6,603 nucleotides of DNA from Clostridia bacterium (GCA_017536285.1 JAFXHP010000014.1:1-6603), one strand, 5' to 3'; shown: positions 1-6,603, numbered from the stretch's first letter. The notes: generated from the letters alone by a model not told the origin. A program made the numbers and translations.

Positions 1-1155
1 AAGGATATAGACAAGCCATTATTTTTAATTTCCGAACAATATCCGGGCGTATGGATGGAGCATGTATATGATTCTGTGTTGCTTGCACAAATGGACAAAA
101 AATATTTACCCATTGCGGAAAATGCAATAAATCTTTTCATCGATCATCAAAAAGCTTCAGGGCAGCTTCCCTTTGCTGTTATGGACGGAAATAAGTTCCC
201 CGGAAAACATGCCGGAGAAATGATTCGTTTTGGTCATATTCAAGAATGTGTTTCCTTCCTGACACTTGCTTTAGAGGTTTATGAACTGAACAAAAACAAG
301 GCATTCCTCCGGAAAATATACAATGCCGGCAAAAAGTGGAATGAGTGGTTCAGAAAATACCGTATGACATCAGGTCGCGGACTTATCGAAATGTTTGTGG
401 GCTATGACACCGGACACGACAACAGCGGTCGTCTTCATGATATGAGATACAAAGGAAACTATGTTCTCAACAACACTATTCAAAATGCTGACATTCTTCC
501 TGCAGATGATGAAATCGTTCCTGTTCTTGCAGTTGATATGAACTGTAATTTCTATGCGGATGAAAAGGCTCTTTCAAAAATCGCTTCAATTCTTGGAGAA
601 AAGAAGGACGCTTGCCACTTCGAAAAATCATCAGAAGAAATAAAGAAAAACCTTTTACATTATTGCTATGATGAAGAAGATGCATTTTTCTATGACGTTG
701 ATAAAAACGGAAATAAACGAAATTTCAAATCAAGTACAATTTTACACCTCTTTCTTGAAAAGGTTCTCAACTTTGATACCGACAGGGAAATTATTGAGCG
801 TATTTATAACGAGCACTTAAAAAACCCCGATGAATTCTGGACAGGCTATCCCTTTCCTTCAATGGCAATAAACGACCCTTCTGTAGAAGGCCATCCTGAT
901 TACAATTGCTGGGGATATTACACTCAGGGGCTTATCGTTTTAAGATGTATACGCTGGATGGATGATTACGGTTGGAAAAGCGACCTTGATTACATTTTAG
1001 AAAAATGGATAGAAACATGGACAAATAACTATGATGTAATAAAGCTGGCTCAGGAAATAGATCCCGTAACCGGCACTCCCACCAAGTCCTCCGAATGGTA
1101 TTCAAGCTGTATGCTCGCCTATCTCTACGGATCAAAAAGACTCAATTACATATAA
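1..1155 (+). CDS. (alpha/alpha)6-barrel glycoside hydrolase, GH63/MGH1-like, 5'-truncated
   Basis: The frame is open from base 1 (KDIDKPLFLISEQYPGVW, then the Met at base 55) to TAA at 1153-1155, so 384 residues are visible and the true start lies upstream; the Met at 55 sits inside conserved-looking sequence and is unlikely to be the start. Residue numbers are window-based. The text fits an alpha-helical toroid glycosidase of the GH63/GH37/mannosylglycerate-hydrolase type: VWMEHVYDS near the first barrel helix, then GHDNSGR (Asp140, codon 418-420), which matches the SGWDxSxR-like acid motif of this group. Near the C terminus AQEIDPVTGTP (Glu352, codon 1054-1056) followed by SSEWYSSCMLAYL matches the ExYxPxTG...WSS pattern that carries the base. 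FWTGYPFPSMAIND and NCWGYYTQGLIVLR are also typical. Both presumed catalytic carboxylates are therefore present and the enzyme should be an active inverting glycosidase. The substrate cannot be read from sequence. Location is unknown because the N terminus is missing. It converges on the minus-strand operon and ends just before a shared terminator. Confidence 0.82.
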   Translation, partial: KDIDKPLFLISEQYPGVWMEHVYDSVLLAQMDKKYLPIAENAINLFIDHQKASGQLPFAVMDGNKFPGKHAGEMIRFGHIQECVSFLTLALEVYELNKNKAFLRKIYNAGKKWNEWFRKYRMTSGRGLIEMFVGYDTGHDNSGRLHDMRYKGNYVLNNTIQNADILPADDEIVPVLAVDMNCNFYADEKALSKIASILGEKKDACHFEKSSEEIKKNLLHYCYDEEDAFFYDVDKNGNKRNFKSSTILHLFLEKVLNFDTDREIIERIYNEHLKNPDEFWTGYPFPSMAINDPSVEGHPDYNCWGYYTQGLIVLRCIRWMDDYGWKSDLDYILEKWIETWTNNYDVIKLAQEIDPVTGTPTKSSEWYSSCMLAYLYGSKRLNYI

Positions 1156-1160
1156 AAACC

Positions 1161-1200
1161 AAAAACATTCCCCTGTGCAAGTGAGCAGGGGAATGTTTTT
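1161..1200. terminator. Bidirectional intrinsic terminator between convergent genes
   Basis: A perfect 15-bp inverted repeat, AAAAACATTCCCCTG (1161-1175) and CAGGGGAATGTTTTT (1186-1200), encloses a 10-nt loop. The GC-rich stem core is followed by five T on the + strand and by TTTTTGGTTTTT on the minus strand. It lies 5 bp after the + gene's stop codon and 25 bp after the GH43 stop on the other strand, so it can end both transcripts. Confidence 0.92.
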
Positions 1201-1225
1201 GATTACAGATTTATACCTTATTCAA

Positions 1226-2218
1226 TTATTTAAGCTTCCATTCCTTCATATATTCAATGGATATAGTATCATCCTCATTGAATTTAACAGGAAGCCATAT
1301 GTAGGAGCACTCAAGGAAGTTTTTAACATTATGCCTTTCCAGCATGAGAATATATGTGTCTTCCGTCCCTTCCACTTTGAAAGCGTAAGTACTCTGTGAA
1401 TTAAATGTTGTCTTTGTGCTATCACCTATGCAGGGATCTCCGATATCTTCCCAGTTCTGCATGAGCTTATCCGTTCTGTAAGCCTTCGCCTGATTGAAAG
1501 CCCAGCCTGTAAGGCCGGATGTTACGCTATAGTATTTACCCTTCCTTTTCATGATTGCAGGGCCCTCTCTCCAGAAGGCTGCATCCACACGGGCATATTC
1601 ATCTGTAGTTGTAAGATAATCATCCGATAATTTTACTACATAAAGGCAACGGTCTTCATTTGAATTTTCCGTAGCCAGAACATGACGGTCATAAATAAAA
1701 TATGCCGTTCCGTCGTCATCCTTGTAAAGCGTCGAATCTCTCACAAGTTCTCCATCTAATGGGCGACAAGTTCCGAGCCACTTATATTCTCCGTTTACCT
1801 TATCACATACGGCAACACCTGCCTCTGCCGTTCCGGGAGTGCTTCCATGATCTCCCGGATAAGCCACATAATGACACCACAAAACATACTGTTTAGTCTT
1901 ATCGTTATATATTATTTTAGGTCTTTCAAATCGAAGCGGTGCATAAAGTTCACTTTCCGGGTCGTTGCTTACAGGAAGAATCACTCCCTCGTATTTCCAG
2001 TTCAAAAGGTCTTCCGATTCGTACATTATAACTCCCTGTATGGTAACACCCCCACCTTCACCGTTGCGGGCATGAGGCTTTGCCTGAAGCGCCTGACCAT
2101 ACCAATGATATTTACCTTCTGCAAAAATCACCCCGCCATCACTGGCGTTTATAATATTTCCGTCCGTATCATACCACTGTATAAATTCTGTTATCTCACC
2201 ATGCTTAAAGCTTTCCAT
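1226..2218 (-). CDS. GH43 glycosidase, exo-beta-1,3-galactanase-like (subfamily 24/34 type), cytoplasmic
   Basis: A complete 330-residue single-domain five-bladed beta-propeller enzyme. The start is supported by GGAGG 7 nt upstream. There is no signal peptide, so it probably acts in the cytoplasm on imported oligosaccharides. Diagnostic blocks in order: INASDGGVIFAEGKYHWYG (23-41, blade 1), RFERPKIIYN (96-105, Glu98), VRDSTLYKDDDGTAY (159-173, Asp161), WREGP (216-220, Glu218), NSQSTYAF (273-280, Gln275) and SYIWLPVKF (305-313). The ERPK, REGP, SQST and Y-x-WLP blocks together are those of GH43 exo-beta-1,3-galactanases and close relatives. By analogy with the characterised fungal family member, Glu218 would be the general acid, and Gln275 occupies the position of the unusual Gln proposed as base; these equivalences come from memory of the family, not an alignment. 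Likely reaction: release of galactose from beta-1,3-galactan. Other exo-activities, such as beta-galactosidase or arabinofuranosidase, remain possible. It has no carbohydrate-binding module. It is the last gene of the operon, 23 nt after the CBM32 protein, and is followed by the terminator. Confidence 0.88.
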   Translation of the reverse strand: MESFKHGEITEFIQWYDTDGNIINASDGGVIFAEGKYHWYGQALQAKPHARNGEGGGVTIQGVIMYESEDLLNWKYEGVILPVSNDPESELYAPLRFERPKIIYNDKTKQYVLWCHYVAYPGDHGSTPGTAEAGVAVCDKVNGEYKWLGTCRPLDGELVRDSTLYKDDDGTAYFIYDRHVLATENSNEDRCLYVVKLSDDYLTTTDEYARVDAAFWREGPAIMKRKGKYYSVTSGLTGWAFNQAKAYRTDKLMQNWEDIGDPCIGDSTKTTFNSQSTYAFKVEGTEDTYILMLERHNVKNFLECSYIWLPVKFNEDDTISIEYMKEWKLK

Positions 2219-2225
2219 GCTAATT

Positions 2226-2230
2226 CCTCC
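2226..2230 (-). promoter_or_regulatory. Ribosome binding site of the GH43 gene
   Basis: The minus strand reads GGAGGAATTAGC then ATG, a strong Shine-Dalgarno with 7-nt spacing that fixes the start at 2218. The preceding gene ends with tandem in-frame stops (TAATAA, 2244-2239), so the two genes do not overlap and each has its own initiation site on one transcript. Confidence 0.85.
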
Positions 2231-2241
2231 GTAGCAATTTA

Positions 2242-5058
2242 TTATTGTTTATAGTTGGTAATGGTAATTTCCCGGGTTTCTCCGTTCCAATATACATAAT
2301 AGCCTAAGTTTTCCGATACGAATCTTAAAGGAATAAAGGTTCTTCCTTCAGTAATCTGCGGAGCAACCGGCATACTGTATCTCACAGAATCCATAAACGC
2401 CTCGTCATCCTCAATTCTAAATTCCAAAAAGCTTTTATCTGTCTTTACTTCTATTCGCTGTATATCGGAAATCCAGGTGATTTCAGCACCCATTTCAACA
2501 AGGAGACCTCGTAAAGGTATCATTGTTGATCCTTCATAAATATAAGGAGCAACATCTGTTTTAACAGTCTTTTCAACGCCGTTTTTCTTTACATATATAT
2601 CCTTTGAGTCAATTTGAAGCTTATAGATTTCTTCTGCTAATTTATAATCTCTTTCATAGTCCTCTGTTGTTTGAATAAAACCAAGCTCTGCACAGGTTCC
2701 GTATCCGCCATTTCCGGCTACAAGATATATTCTTAAATACTTTGTCTTTACAGGCTCATCAAAGTATATTTCCTTTTCAAGGGCATTGATTTGTGCAAAA
2801 GAGCACTTTTTCACTAAATTGAAGTTTTCTCCGTCGTCTGAAGTATATATGTAAAACTCCTGGAAGTAGCCTGCAAAATTTCCGTCCTGCCTTGGCAGAT
2901 AACTTATTCCCGATATAGTATATGTATAGGAAAATTCAAAATCCAGATTGACAGGAAGATTTTCAGGCTTTACCTCTGAATGCCAATAGCTTCCGGCATC
3001 TCCGTCTACCATAAGCTGAGGCATATTTTCGGATTTTCCCGAACTCTTAACCGTTGTTCCGGGGAAGAGTGCCGTTTTATACTTTTCTTCCTCTTCCGCT
3101 GTTGTTCCGGCAGAAGATATTCCGGAGGCATCAATAAGCCTTATCTCCGCTGCGCTTCCGAATCCGCCTACGCCTTCCAATATTGTGAGTTTTACATACT
3201 TTGCATCATAGCTCTTTTCAAACTCTACAGTTTTCACCTCGGCATCATGACGCCAATCACCTTCTGCTACCTTTGTATAATTCACATTATCAAGGGATAC
3301 GGAGATTTCATATTTTGTAACTGTTCCTGCTCCCATATTTGAGCGTGGAGTATAGATGTAGCCTCCAACCTTCTGCACACTCGGAAGTACTACCGTTATA
3401 AAGTGAGGTCCTTCTGCCTTGGGAGATATGGTTGTATGCCAATGGCTTTCCGCACTTCCGTCTATTACGTTTTCTGCCTTTTCCTGCGGTACTCCGTTAT
3501 TAGAGTTTGTGGAGGATGTTATAAACGTCCAGCCGCTTGTTGAAAGCTCGCCTGTCGCTGCTTCACCGGTTGTTTCCTGCACCGCTTCTGAAGAAGCTGT
3601 TACTGTTGAGCCAATAAGCCTTATCTCCGCTGCACTTCCGAATCCGCCTACGCCTTCTAATATTGTGAGTTTTACATACTTTGCATCATAGCTCTTTTCA
3701 AACTCTACAGTTTTCACCTGAGCATCATGACGCCAATCGCCTTCTGCTACCTTTGTATAATTCACATTATCAAGGGATACGGAGATTTCATATTTTGTAA
3801 CTGTTCCTGCTCCCATATTTGAGCGTGGAGTATAGATGTAGCCTCCAACCTTCTGCACACTCGGAAGTACTATCGTTATAAAGTGAGGTCCTTCTGCCTT
3901 GGGAGATATGGTTGTATGCCAATGGCTTTCCGCACTTCCGTCTATTACGTTTTCTGCCTTTTCCTGCGGTACTCCGTTACTAGAGTTTGTGGAGGATGTT
4001 ATAAACGTCCAGCCGCTTGTCGAAAGCTCGCCTGTCGTTGCTTCGACATTGCCTGCGTCTTTGTTATCAGCCTTCTTTTCTTCTCCTATAAGTCTTATCT
4101 CCGAAGCCATTGCAAAGGAGCCTTTTATCTCTTTCATAACAAACTTTACTTTTTTAGCAATTACAGGAGCATCAAACCAAATTTCTTTTTCGTTTACATC
4201 ATCTCCGAAGACGCCCTCTTTAATCTTATTGAAATTCTTTCCGTCAGCAGACACCCAGATTTCATAAGCACTGCAGGCTCCCTCTCCATTTGTCCTGGGA
4301 TTATATCTGTATCCGAAAACCTTTGTGGACTTAGGAAGAACTATTGTCAGAAAGTGAGGAGTCTGTTCTTCATTGATGTCACTGCTTTTCCAGTAAGTAT
4401 CTCTATTCGAATCCAATAAATTACCTAAGGGATTTCTTATTATACCTTTCTCATGATATGTTCCGGATGCTTCAATTTCCATCCCCTCTATAGAAATTTC
4501 ATCTTTATGAATGATCATACCTGGTATAACTTCTCTTGTTTTAAGGTTATCCTTTGGTGCAAGCACTCTTACCTCGCCTGCCGCACCATAGCCTCCGTTT
4601 GAGTTTATCATTACAAGGCGAACATATTTACAAACTATGTTAGCTCCGAAGGGTATGGTTTTGGGCGAAGTATCGTTTGCGCAGGAACCTTTCGCCGCCA
4701 GTTCAAAGCTTTCTCCGTCTAATGATACCAAAACCTCGTAATTGGTGCAAGTTCCGGCACCGCCCTGCTTTCTCGGATAATAACGATATCCCGAAATAGC
4801 CGTAGCCTTCGGCATTTCCAACTGAATGTAGTGAGGGCCCGGTGCCTTGGGTTCAATCAAGGTATGCCAGCAGCTTGCTATATTTCCGTCTATTGCTTTT
4901 TCGGGGGTTTCCTGATTTACATTTACGCTGGAAGCTGACATTTTCCAGCCGTCAGCAGAAAGCTCGTCATCCGCCAGGGGGCCTGCTCCAAGGCAAACTG
5001 ATGAGAGCATAGCCATGGCGAGTATCAAAGCCATTAAAATACTTAATATTTTTCTCAT
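2242..5058 (-). CDS. Secreted protein with five F5/8 type C (CBM32-like) domains and a C-terminal CuAO-N1 stalk domain
   Basis: A 938-residue exported protein. The N terminus has RK followed by a hydrophobic run (residues 4-23) and a likely signal peptidase I site near LGA (25). Cys22 is preceded by SSV, which is not a good lipobox. Five discoidin/CBM32-like jelly-roll domains follow, at about 31-166, 185-325, 343-483, 503-643 and 662-796. Each shows the pattern DG..WH/WK, a GY.Y.PR strand (GISYLPR in domain 5), Y/F-E-[IVF]-x-[VI]-S/T-x-D, and a closing GG[YF]G.A.E[IV]R-like strand. Domains 3 and 4 are almost identical. Linkers are short and rich in Ala, Thr and Glu. Residues 812-936 form a copper-amine-oxidase-N1-like domain, recognised by STMIPLRGLLVEMGAEITW and RTFIPLRFVSENLGYYVYW. 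No catalytic domain is visible, so the likely role is glycan binding or adhesion at the cell surface or in the extracellular space. CBM32 members often bind galactose or GalNAc, which would suit the downstream GH43, but the ligand is an inference. The start is supported by GGAGG 7 nt upstream. It is the middle gene of the operon. Confidence 0.9.
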   Translation of the reverse strand: MRKILSILMALILAMAMLSSVCLGAGPLADDELSADGWKMSASSVNVNQETPEKAIDGNIASCWHTLIEPKAPGPHYIQLEMPKATAISGYRYYPRKQGGAGTCTNYEVLVSLDGESFELAAKGSCANDTSPKTIPFGANIVCKYVRLVMINSNGGYGAAGEVRVLAPKDNLKTREVIPGMIIHKDEISIEGMEIEASGTYHEKGIIRNPLGNLLDSNRDTYWKSSDINEEQTPHFLTIVLPKSTKVFGYRYNPRTNGEGACSAYEIWVSADGKNFNKIKEGVFGDDVNEKEIWFDAPVIAKKVKFVMKEIKGSFAMASEIRLIGEEKKADNKDAGNVEATTGELSTSGWTFITSSTNSSNGVPQEKAENVIDGSAESHWHTTISPKAEGPHFITIVLPSVQKVGGYIYTPRSNMGAGTVTKYEISVSLDNVNYTKVAEGDWRHDAQVKTVEFEKSYDAKYVKLTILEGVGGFGSAAEIRLIGSTVTASSEAVQETTGEAATGELSTSGWTFITSSTNSNNGVPQEKAENVIDGSAESHWHTTISPKAEGPHFITVVLPSVQKVGGYIYTPRSNMGAGTVTKYEISVSLDNVNYTKVAEGDWRHDAEVKTVEFEKSYDAKYVKLTILEGVGGFGSAAEIRLIDASGISSAGTTAEEEEKYKTALFPGTTVKSSGKSENMPQLMVDGDAGSYWHSEVKPENLPVNLDFEFSYTYTISGISYLPRQDGNFAGYFQEFYIYTSDDGENFNLVKKCSFAQINALEKEIYFDEPVKTKYLRIYLVAGNGGYGTCAELGFIQTTEDYERDYKLAEEIYKLQIDSKDIYVKKNGVEKTVKTDVAPYIYEGSTMIPLRGLLVEMGAEITWISDIQRIEVKTDKSFLEFRIEDDEAFMDSVRYSMPVAPQITEGRTFIPLRFVSENLGYYVYWNGETREITITNYKQ
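3132..3564 (-). repeat. Direct repeat copy B, encoding F5/8C domain 4
   Basis: 433 bp that match 3612-4044 at 480-bp offset with 9 substitutions (3154, 3178, 3240, 3241, 3259, 3393, 3500, 3541, 3558) and no gaps, about 98% identity. The longest identical run is 133 bp (3260-3392). It encodes roughly residues 499-642. The sequence diverges sharply at both edges, in the linkers. Confidence 0.97.
3612..4044 (-). repeat. Direct repeat copy A, encoding F5/8C domain 3
   Basis: Partner of 3132-3564, in the same orientation. The copies are separated by 47 bp of unique linker (3565-3611). Within the domain the proteins differ at only three sites: Ser360/Asn520, Ile396/Val556 and Gln447/Glu607. It encodes roughly residues 339-482. 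Confidence 0.97.
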
Positions 5059-5065
5059 ATCTGTG

Positions 5066-5070
5066 CCTCC
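5066..5070 (-). promoter_or_regulatory. Ribosome binding site of the F5/8C protein, abutting the upstream stop codon
   Basis: The minus strand reads TAAGGAGGCACAGATATG. The stop codon of the upstream gene (5073-5071) is immediately followed by GGAGG, with 7-nt spacing to the ATG at 5058. A ribosome terminating on the upstream gene covers this site, so translational coupling is likely. Confidence 0.87.
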
Positions 5071-6603
5071 TTAAAATTCAAGGGAATCCACGGCATTTTT
5101 GTCTATATTTTCACCAAATGCCCACTTATTTCCGCTGTTATATACGGAAAATCCTTCAACATCGGCAAAAAAGCTCATCGGCAAATAGGGAATTCCGTCT
5201 ATTACTGTTACCGGGTCTTTAAGGCTAACCAAAGCACCGTCGCATCTTGCTTCCAAGGTTCCAATGTAGGTATAAACCTCTTTTTCACCTTCTAATTTAA
5301 CGATGTTTCTTGCCGCTTCATATGTAGGTCTTATATTATATGTATTTTCAAGGAAATATGCAGGAATATAAACTACACCGTTTATGGTTCTTGCGCCATA
5401 ACGTGTATCGGGATCATAAAGGAACATTTTTTTGCCCGAAACGTAAACCTTATTGGACCATTCCTGAATAACGGCTGTGCCTGAAAGTGCCTTTCTCATA
5501 TTTTCATCGAGATATTTTTCAGGGGTAACGGTATAGACATAGTTAAATCTTCCAAGGGGAGCGGCATTTCCGTCTGAATACCAGTTTAATATATCGCCCT
5601 TAGCATTATCAACCCACTTAAATTCAAAATCCAGAGGATTGGTAAGTCCCAAAATCTCTCTTTTAATCTTGAGAGAAAGAATTTTGCCTGAAAGAACAAT
5701 CTCTGCCTTTCCTATAACCGTTGCATTATCCTCCGCATTTAAGATGGAAACGTCGCCTTTTTCAGGATAATTTATTACATAATCATAGCCTTCCCAGCCT
5801 GTTGCGTGATTTCTGTCTTTATCTATGTAGAGTTTCATCCAGTTATCCTTGCCTTCTCCAACGATTTCCTCTGCGCACTCTGCATAAAAGTATATATTTT
5901 CAGAATCCCTTGATACCTTGGATTTTATTATATTGTTTCTCGCAGTATAGTTTTCATAAGGCATATACTGACTGCCTTTGGAATCTCTGTTATACGTTCC
6001 TTTAGTGTTTATAAATTCGGGAGTAACACCCTGCCATGAATCAATATTATTTAAATCTATGGTTTTTTCTACCCCTGCAACGGGTGTGGGTTCTACGCCC
6101 TTAAATCTTCTTACGGCATCCACCAAAAGACAATAGTAGTTGTCTTTTGCCTCTCCCTTGGTGGGCTCTAAATCTCTGCTTGCCTCATTGTCATATGAGT
6201 CGGGGCTTCCGTTTAAAGTGCCTCCCCAGCTTTCATATCTTCCTGCCTTCCATTCATTCCAGCCTGTTATGAACATCATTTCAGGATCTATTTCTAAAGC
6301 CCTCCTCACTGATTCTGAGAAGAAGTGTCCGTATATATAGGCATTGGGCCTTAAGTCGTGCCCCTGCACAGAGGTATAGCTTCGTCCCATAGCATATAAA
6401 TTGTTCATGGCGGTAAAGCTGTTTGTTACAGAAGAATAATTTGCCGCAACGGAAACAACCGCCTGTTCAAATGTCCCGTCGGGATTAGGGGCAAAGCCAT
6501 TCTGAGGATAAACGCCTATCCAGCCCCACTGATCATCCCGGTCATATTCTGAACGATATGTGGATTTTATGGGTCTGAACGTGAAAAAGTCCTTTATATC
6601 TTC
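5071..6603 (-). CDS. Glycoside-hydrolase-like TIM-barrel protein with CBM9/DOMON-like and CuAO-N1 stalk domains, 5'-truncated
   Basis: The frame is open to the right window edge, so 510 C-terminal residues are visible; the Met at 6408 is internal, because the 65 codons before it (from EDIKDFFTFRPIKSTYRSEY) continue the same fold. Numbering below starts at the window edge. Residues 1-170 are the C-terminal half of an apparent (beta/alpha)8 glycosidase: QWGWIGVYPQ (25-34), FEQAVVSVAANYS (45-57), GRSY, and FITGWNEWKAGRYESWGG (111-128), then SRDLEPTKGEAKDNYY and RRFKG. This set resembles bacterial proteins loosely labelled xylosidase/arabinosidase or GH71/GH99-like; I cannot assign a family. Glu117 in WNEW is a possible catalytic residue. 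Residues 179-365 resemble a CBM9/DOMON-like beta-sandwich (ENIYFYAE, NWMKLYIDKDRN, GWEGYDY, FEFKWVDN, PLGRFNY). Residues 372-505 are a degenerate CuAO-N1 stalk domain (GVVYIPAYFLEN, GIPYLPMSFFADVEGFSVY). The signal peptide would lie outside the window; export is inferred from the accessory domains and the neighbour. It is the first visible gene of the operon, 12 nt before the F5/8C gene. Confidence 0.8.
   Translation of the reverse strand, partial: EDIKDFFTFRPIKSTYRSEYDRDDQWGWIGVYPQNGFAPNPDGTFEQAVVSVAANYSSVTNSFTAMNNLYAMGRSYTSVQGHDLRPNAYIYGHFFSESVRRALEIDPEMMFITGWNEWKAGRYESWGGTLNGSPDSYDNEASRDLEPTKGEAKDNYYCLLVDAVRRFKGVEPTPVAGVEKTIDLNNIDSWQGVTPEFINTKGTYNRDSKGSQYMPYENYTARNNIIKSKVSRDSENIYFYAECAEEIVGEGKDNWMKLYIDKDRNHATGWEGYDYVINYPEKGDVSILNAEDNATVIGKAEIVLSGKILSLKIKREILGLTNPLDFEFKWVDNAKGDILNWYSDGNAAPLGRFNYVYTVTPEKYLDENMRKALSGTAVIQEWSNKVYVSGKKMFLYDPDTRYGARTINGVVYIPAYFLENTYNIRPTYEAARNIVKLEGEKEVYTYIGTLEARCDGALVSLKDPVTVIDGIPYLPMSFFADVEGFSVYNSGNKWAFGENIDKNAVDSLEF

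Noticed and set aside
55..57. ATG at 55 as the start of the plus-strand glycosidase
   Set aside because: The frame is open and protein-like to base 1, and no ribosome binding site precedes this ATG. The gene is truncated by the window edge.
1702..2254. Plus-strand open frames of 64 and 135 codons opposite the GH43 gene
   Set aside because: The GH43 frame on the other strand is strongly supported by family motifs and a ribosome binding site; these frames show no recognisable protein features.
3132..4044. Repeat as a mobile element or CRISPR array
   Set aside because: There are only two long, in-frame copies coding for a protein domain, with no inverted ends, transposase, or short-repeat and spacer periodicity.
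3419..4419. Plus-strand open frames opposite the repeats, two of which begin with the same protein sequence
   Set aside because: They are antisense shadows of the duplicated F5/8C domains; their shared N termini follow from the DNA repeat. There is no ribosome binding site or domain pattern.
4990..4995. Lipobox at Cys22 of the F5/8C protein
   Set aside because: The residues before the Cys are SSV. A lipobox needs a Leu-like residue at -3 and a small residue (Gly, Ala or Ser) at -1, so ordinary signal peptidase I cleavage fits better.
6406..6408. Met codon at 6408 as the start of the TIM-barrel gene
   Set aside because: The frame continues open to 6603 with residues that fit the same fold, no GGAGG precedes this codon, and a start there would cut the barrel.

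Overview
The window looks like part of a carbohydrate-degradation locus from a low-to-moderate GC, Gram-positive anaerobe of the Clostridia type. Three observations point there: strong GGAGG ribosome binding sites 7 nt before starts, a Gram-positive style signal peptide, and C-terminal copper-amine-oxidase-N1-like ('stalk') domains, which are common on exported clostridial proteins. This placement is inferred from style; no phylogenetic marker is present.

Layout: four protein genes fill almost the whole window. On the + strand, bases 1-1155 hold the 3' part of an (alpha/alpha)6-barrel glycosidase related to the GH63/GH37/mannosylglycerate-hydrolase group. Its 5' end lies outside the window. 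It converges on three minus-strand genes, and the 70-bp gap between them contains a perfect 15-bp hairpin that can terminate transcription in both directions. The minus-strand genes read from the right edge leftwards. First is a 5'-truncated, probably secreted TIM-barrel glycosidase-like protein with a CBM9/DOMON-like domain and a stalk domain (6603-5071). Next is a secreted 938-residue protein with five F5/8 type C (CBM32-like) domains and a stalk domain (5058-2242). Last is a signal-less GH43 enzyme resembling exo-beta-1,3-galactanases (2218-1226). Gaps of 12 and 23 nt, each with its own GGAGG, indicate a single operon. No promoter is visible because both transcription units start outside the window.

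Working together (inference): the two exported proteins would bind and attack a polysaccharide at or near the cell surface, and the cytoplasmic GH43 enzyme would trim imported galactose-containing oligosaccharides. The convergent barrel enzyme may act on the same or a related glycan. The most striking sequence feature is a 433-bp direct repeat, with 9 mismatches at a 480-bp offset. It encodes two adjacent, almost identical F5/8C domains and reflects recent duplication or gene conversion. I found no tRNA, rRNA, CRISPR array, insertion sequence or defence gene. The window reads as a glycan-utilisation locus, with no sign of a wholly new kind of system.
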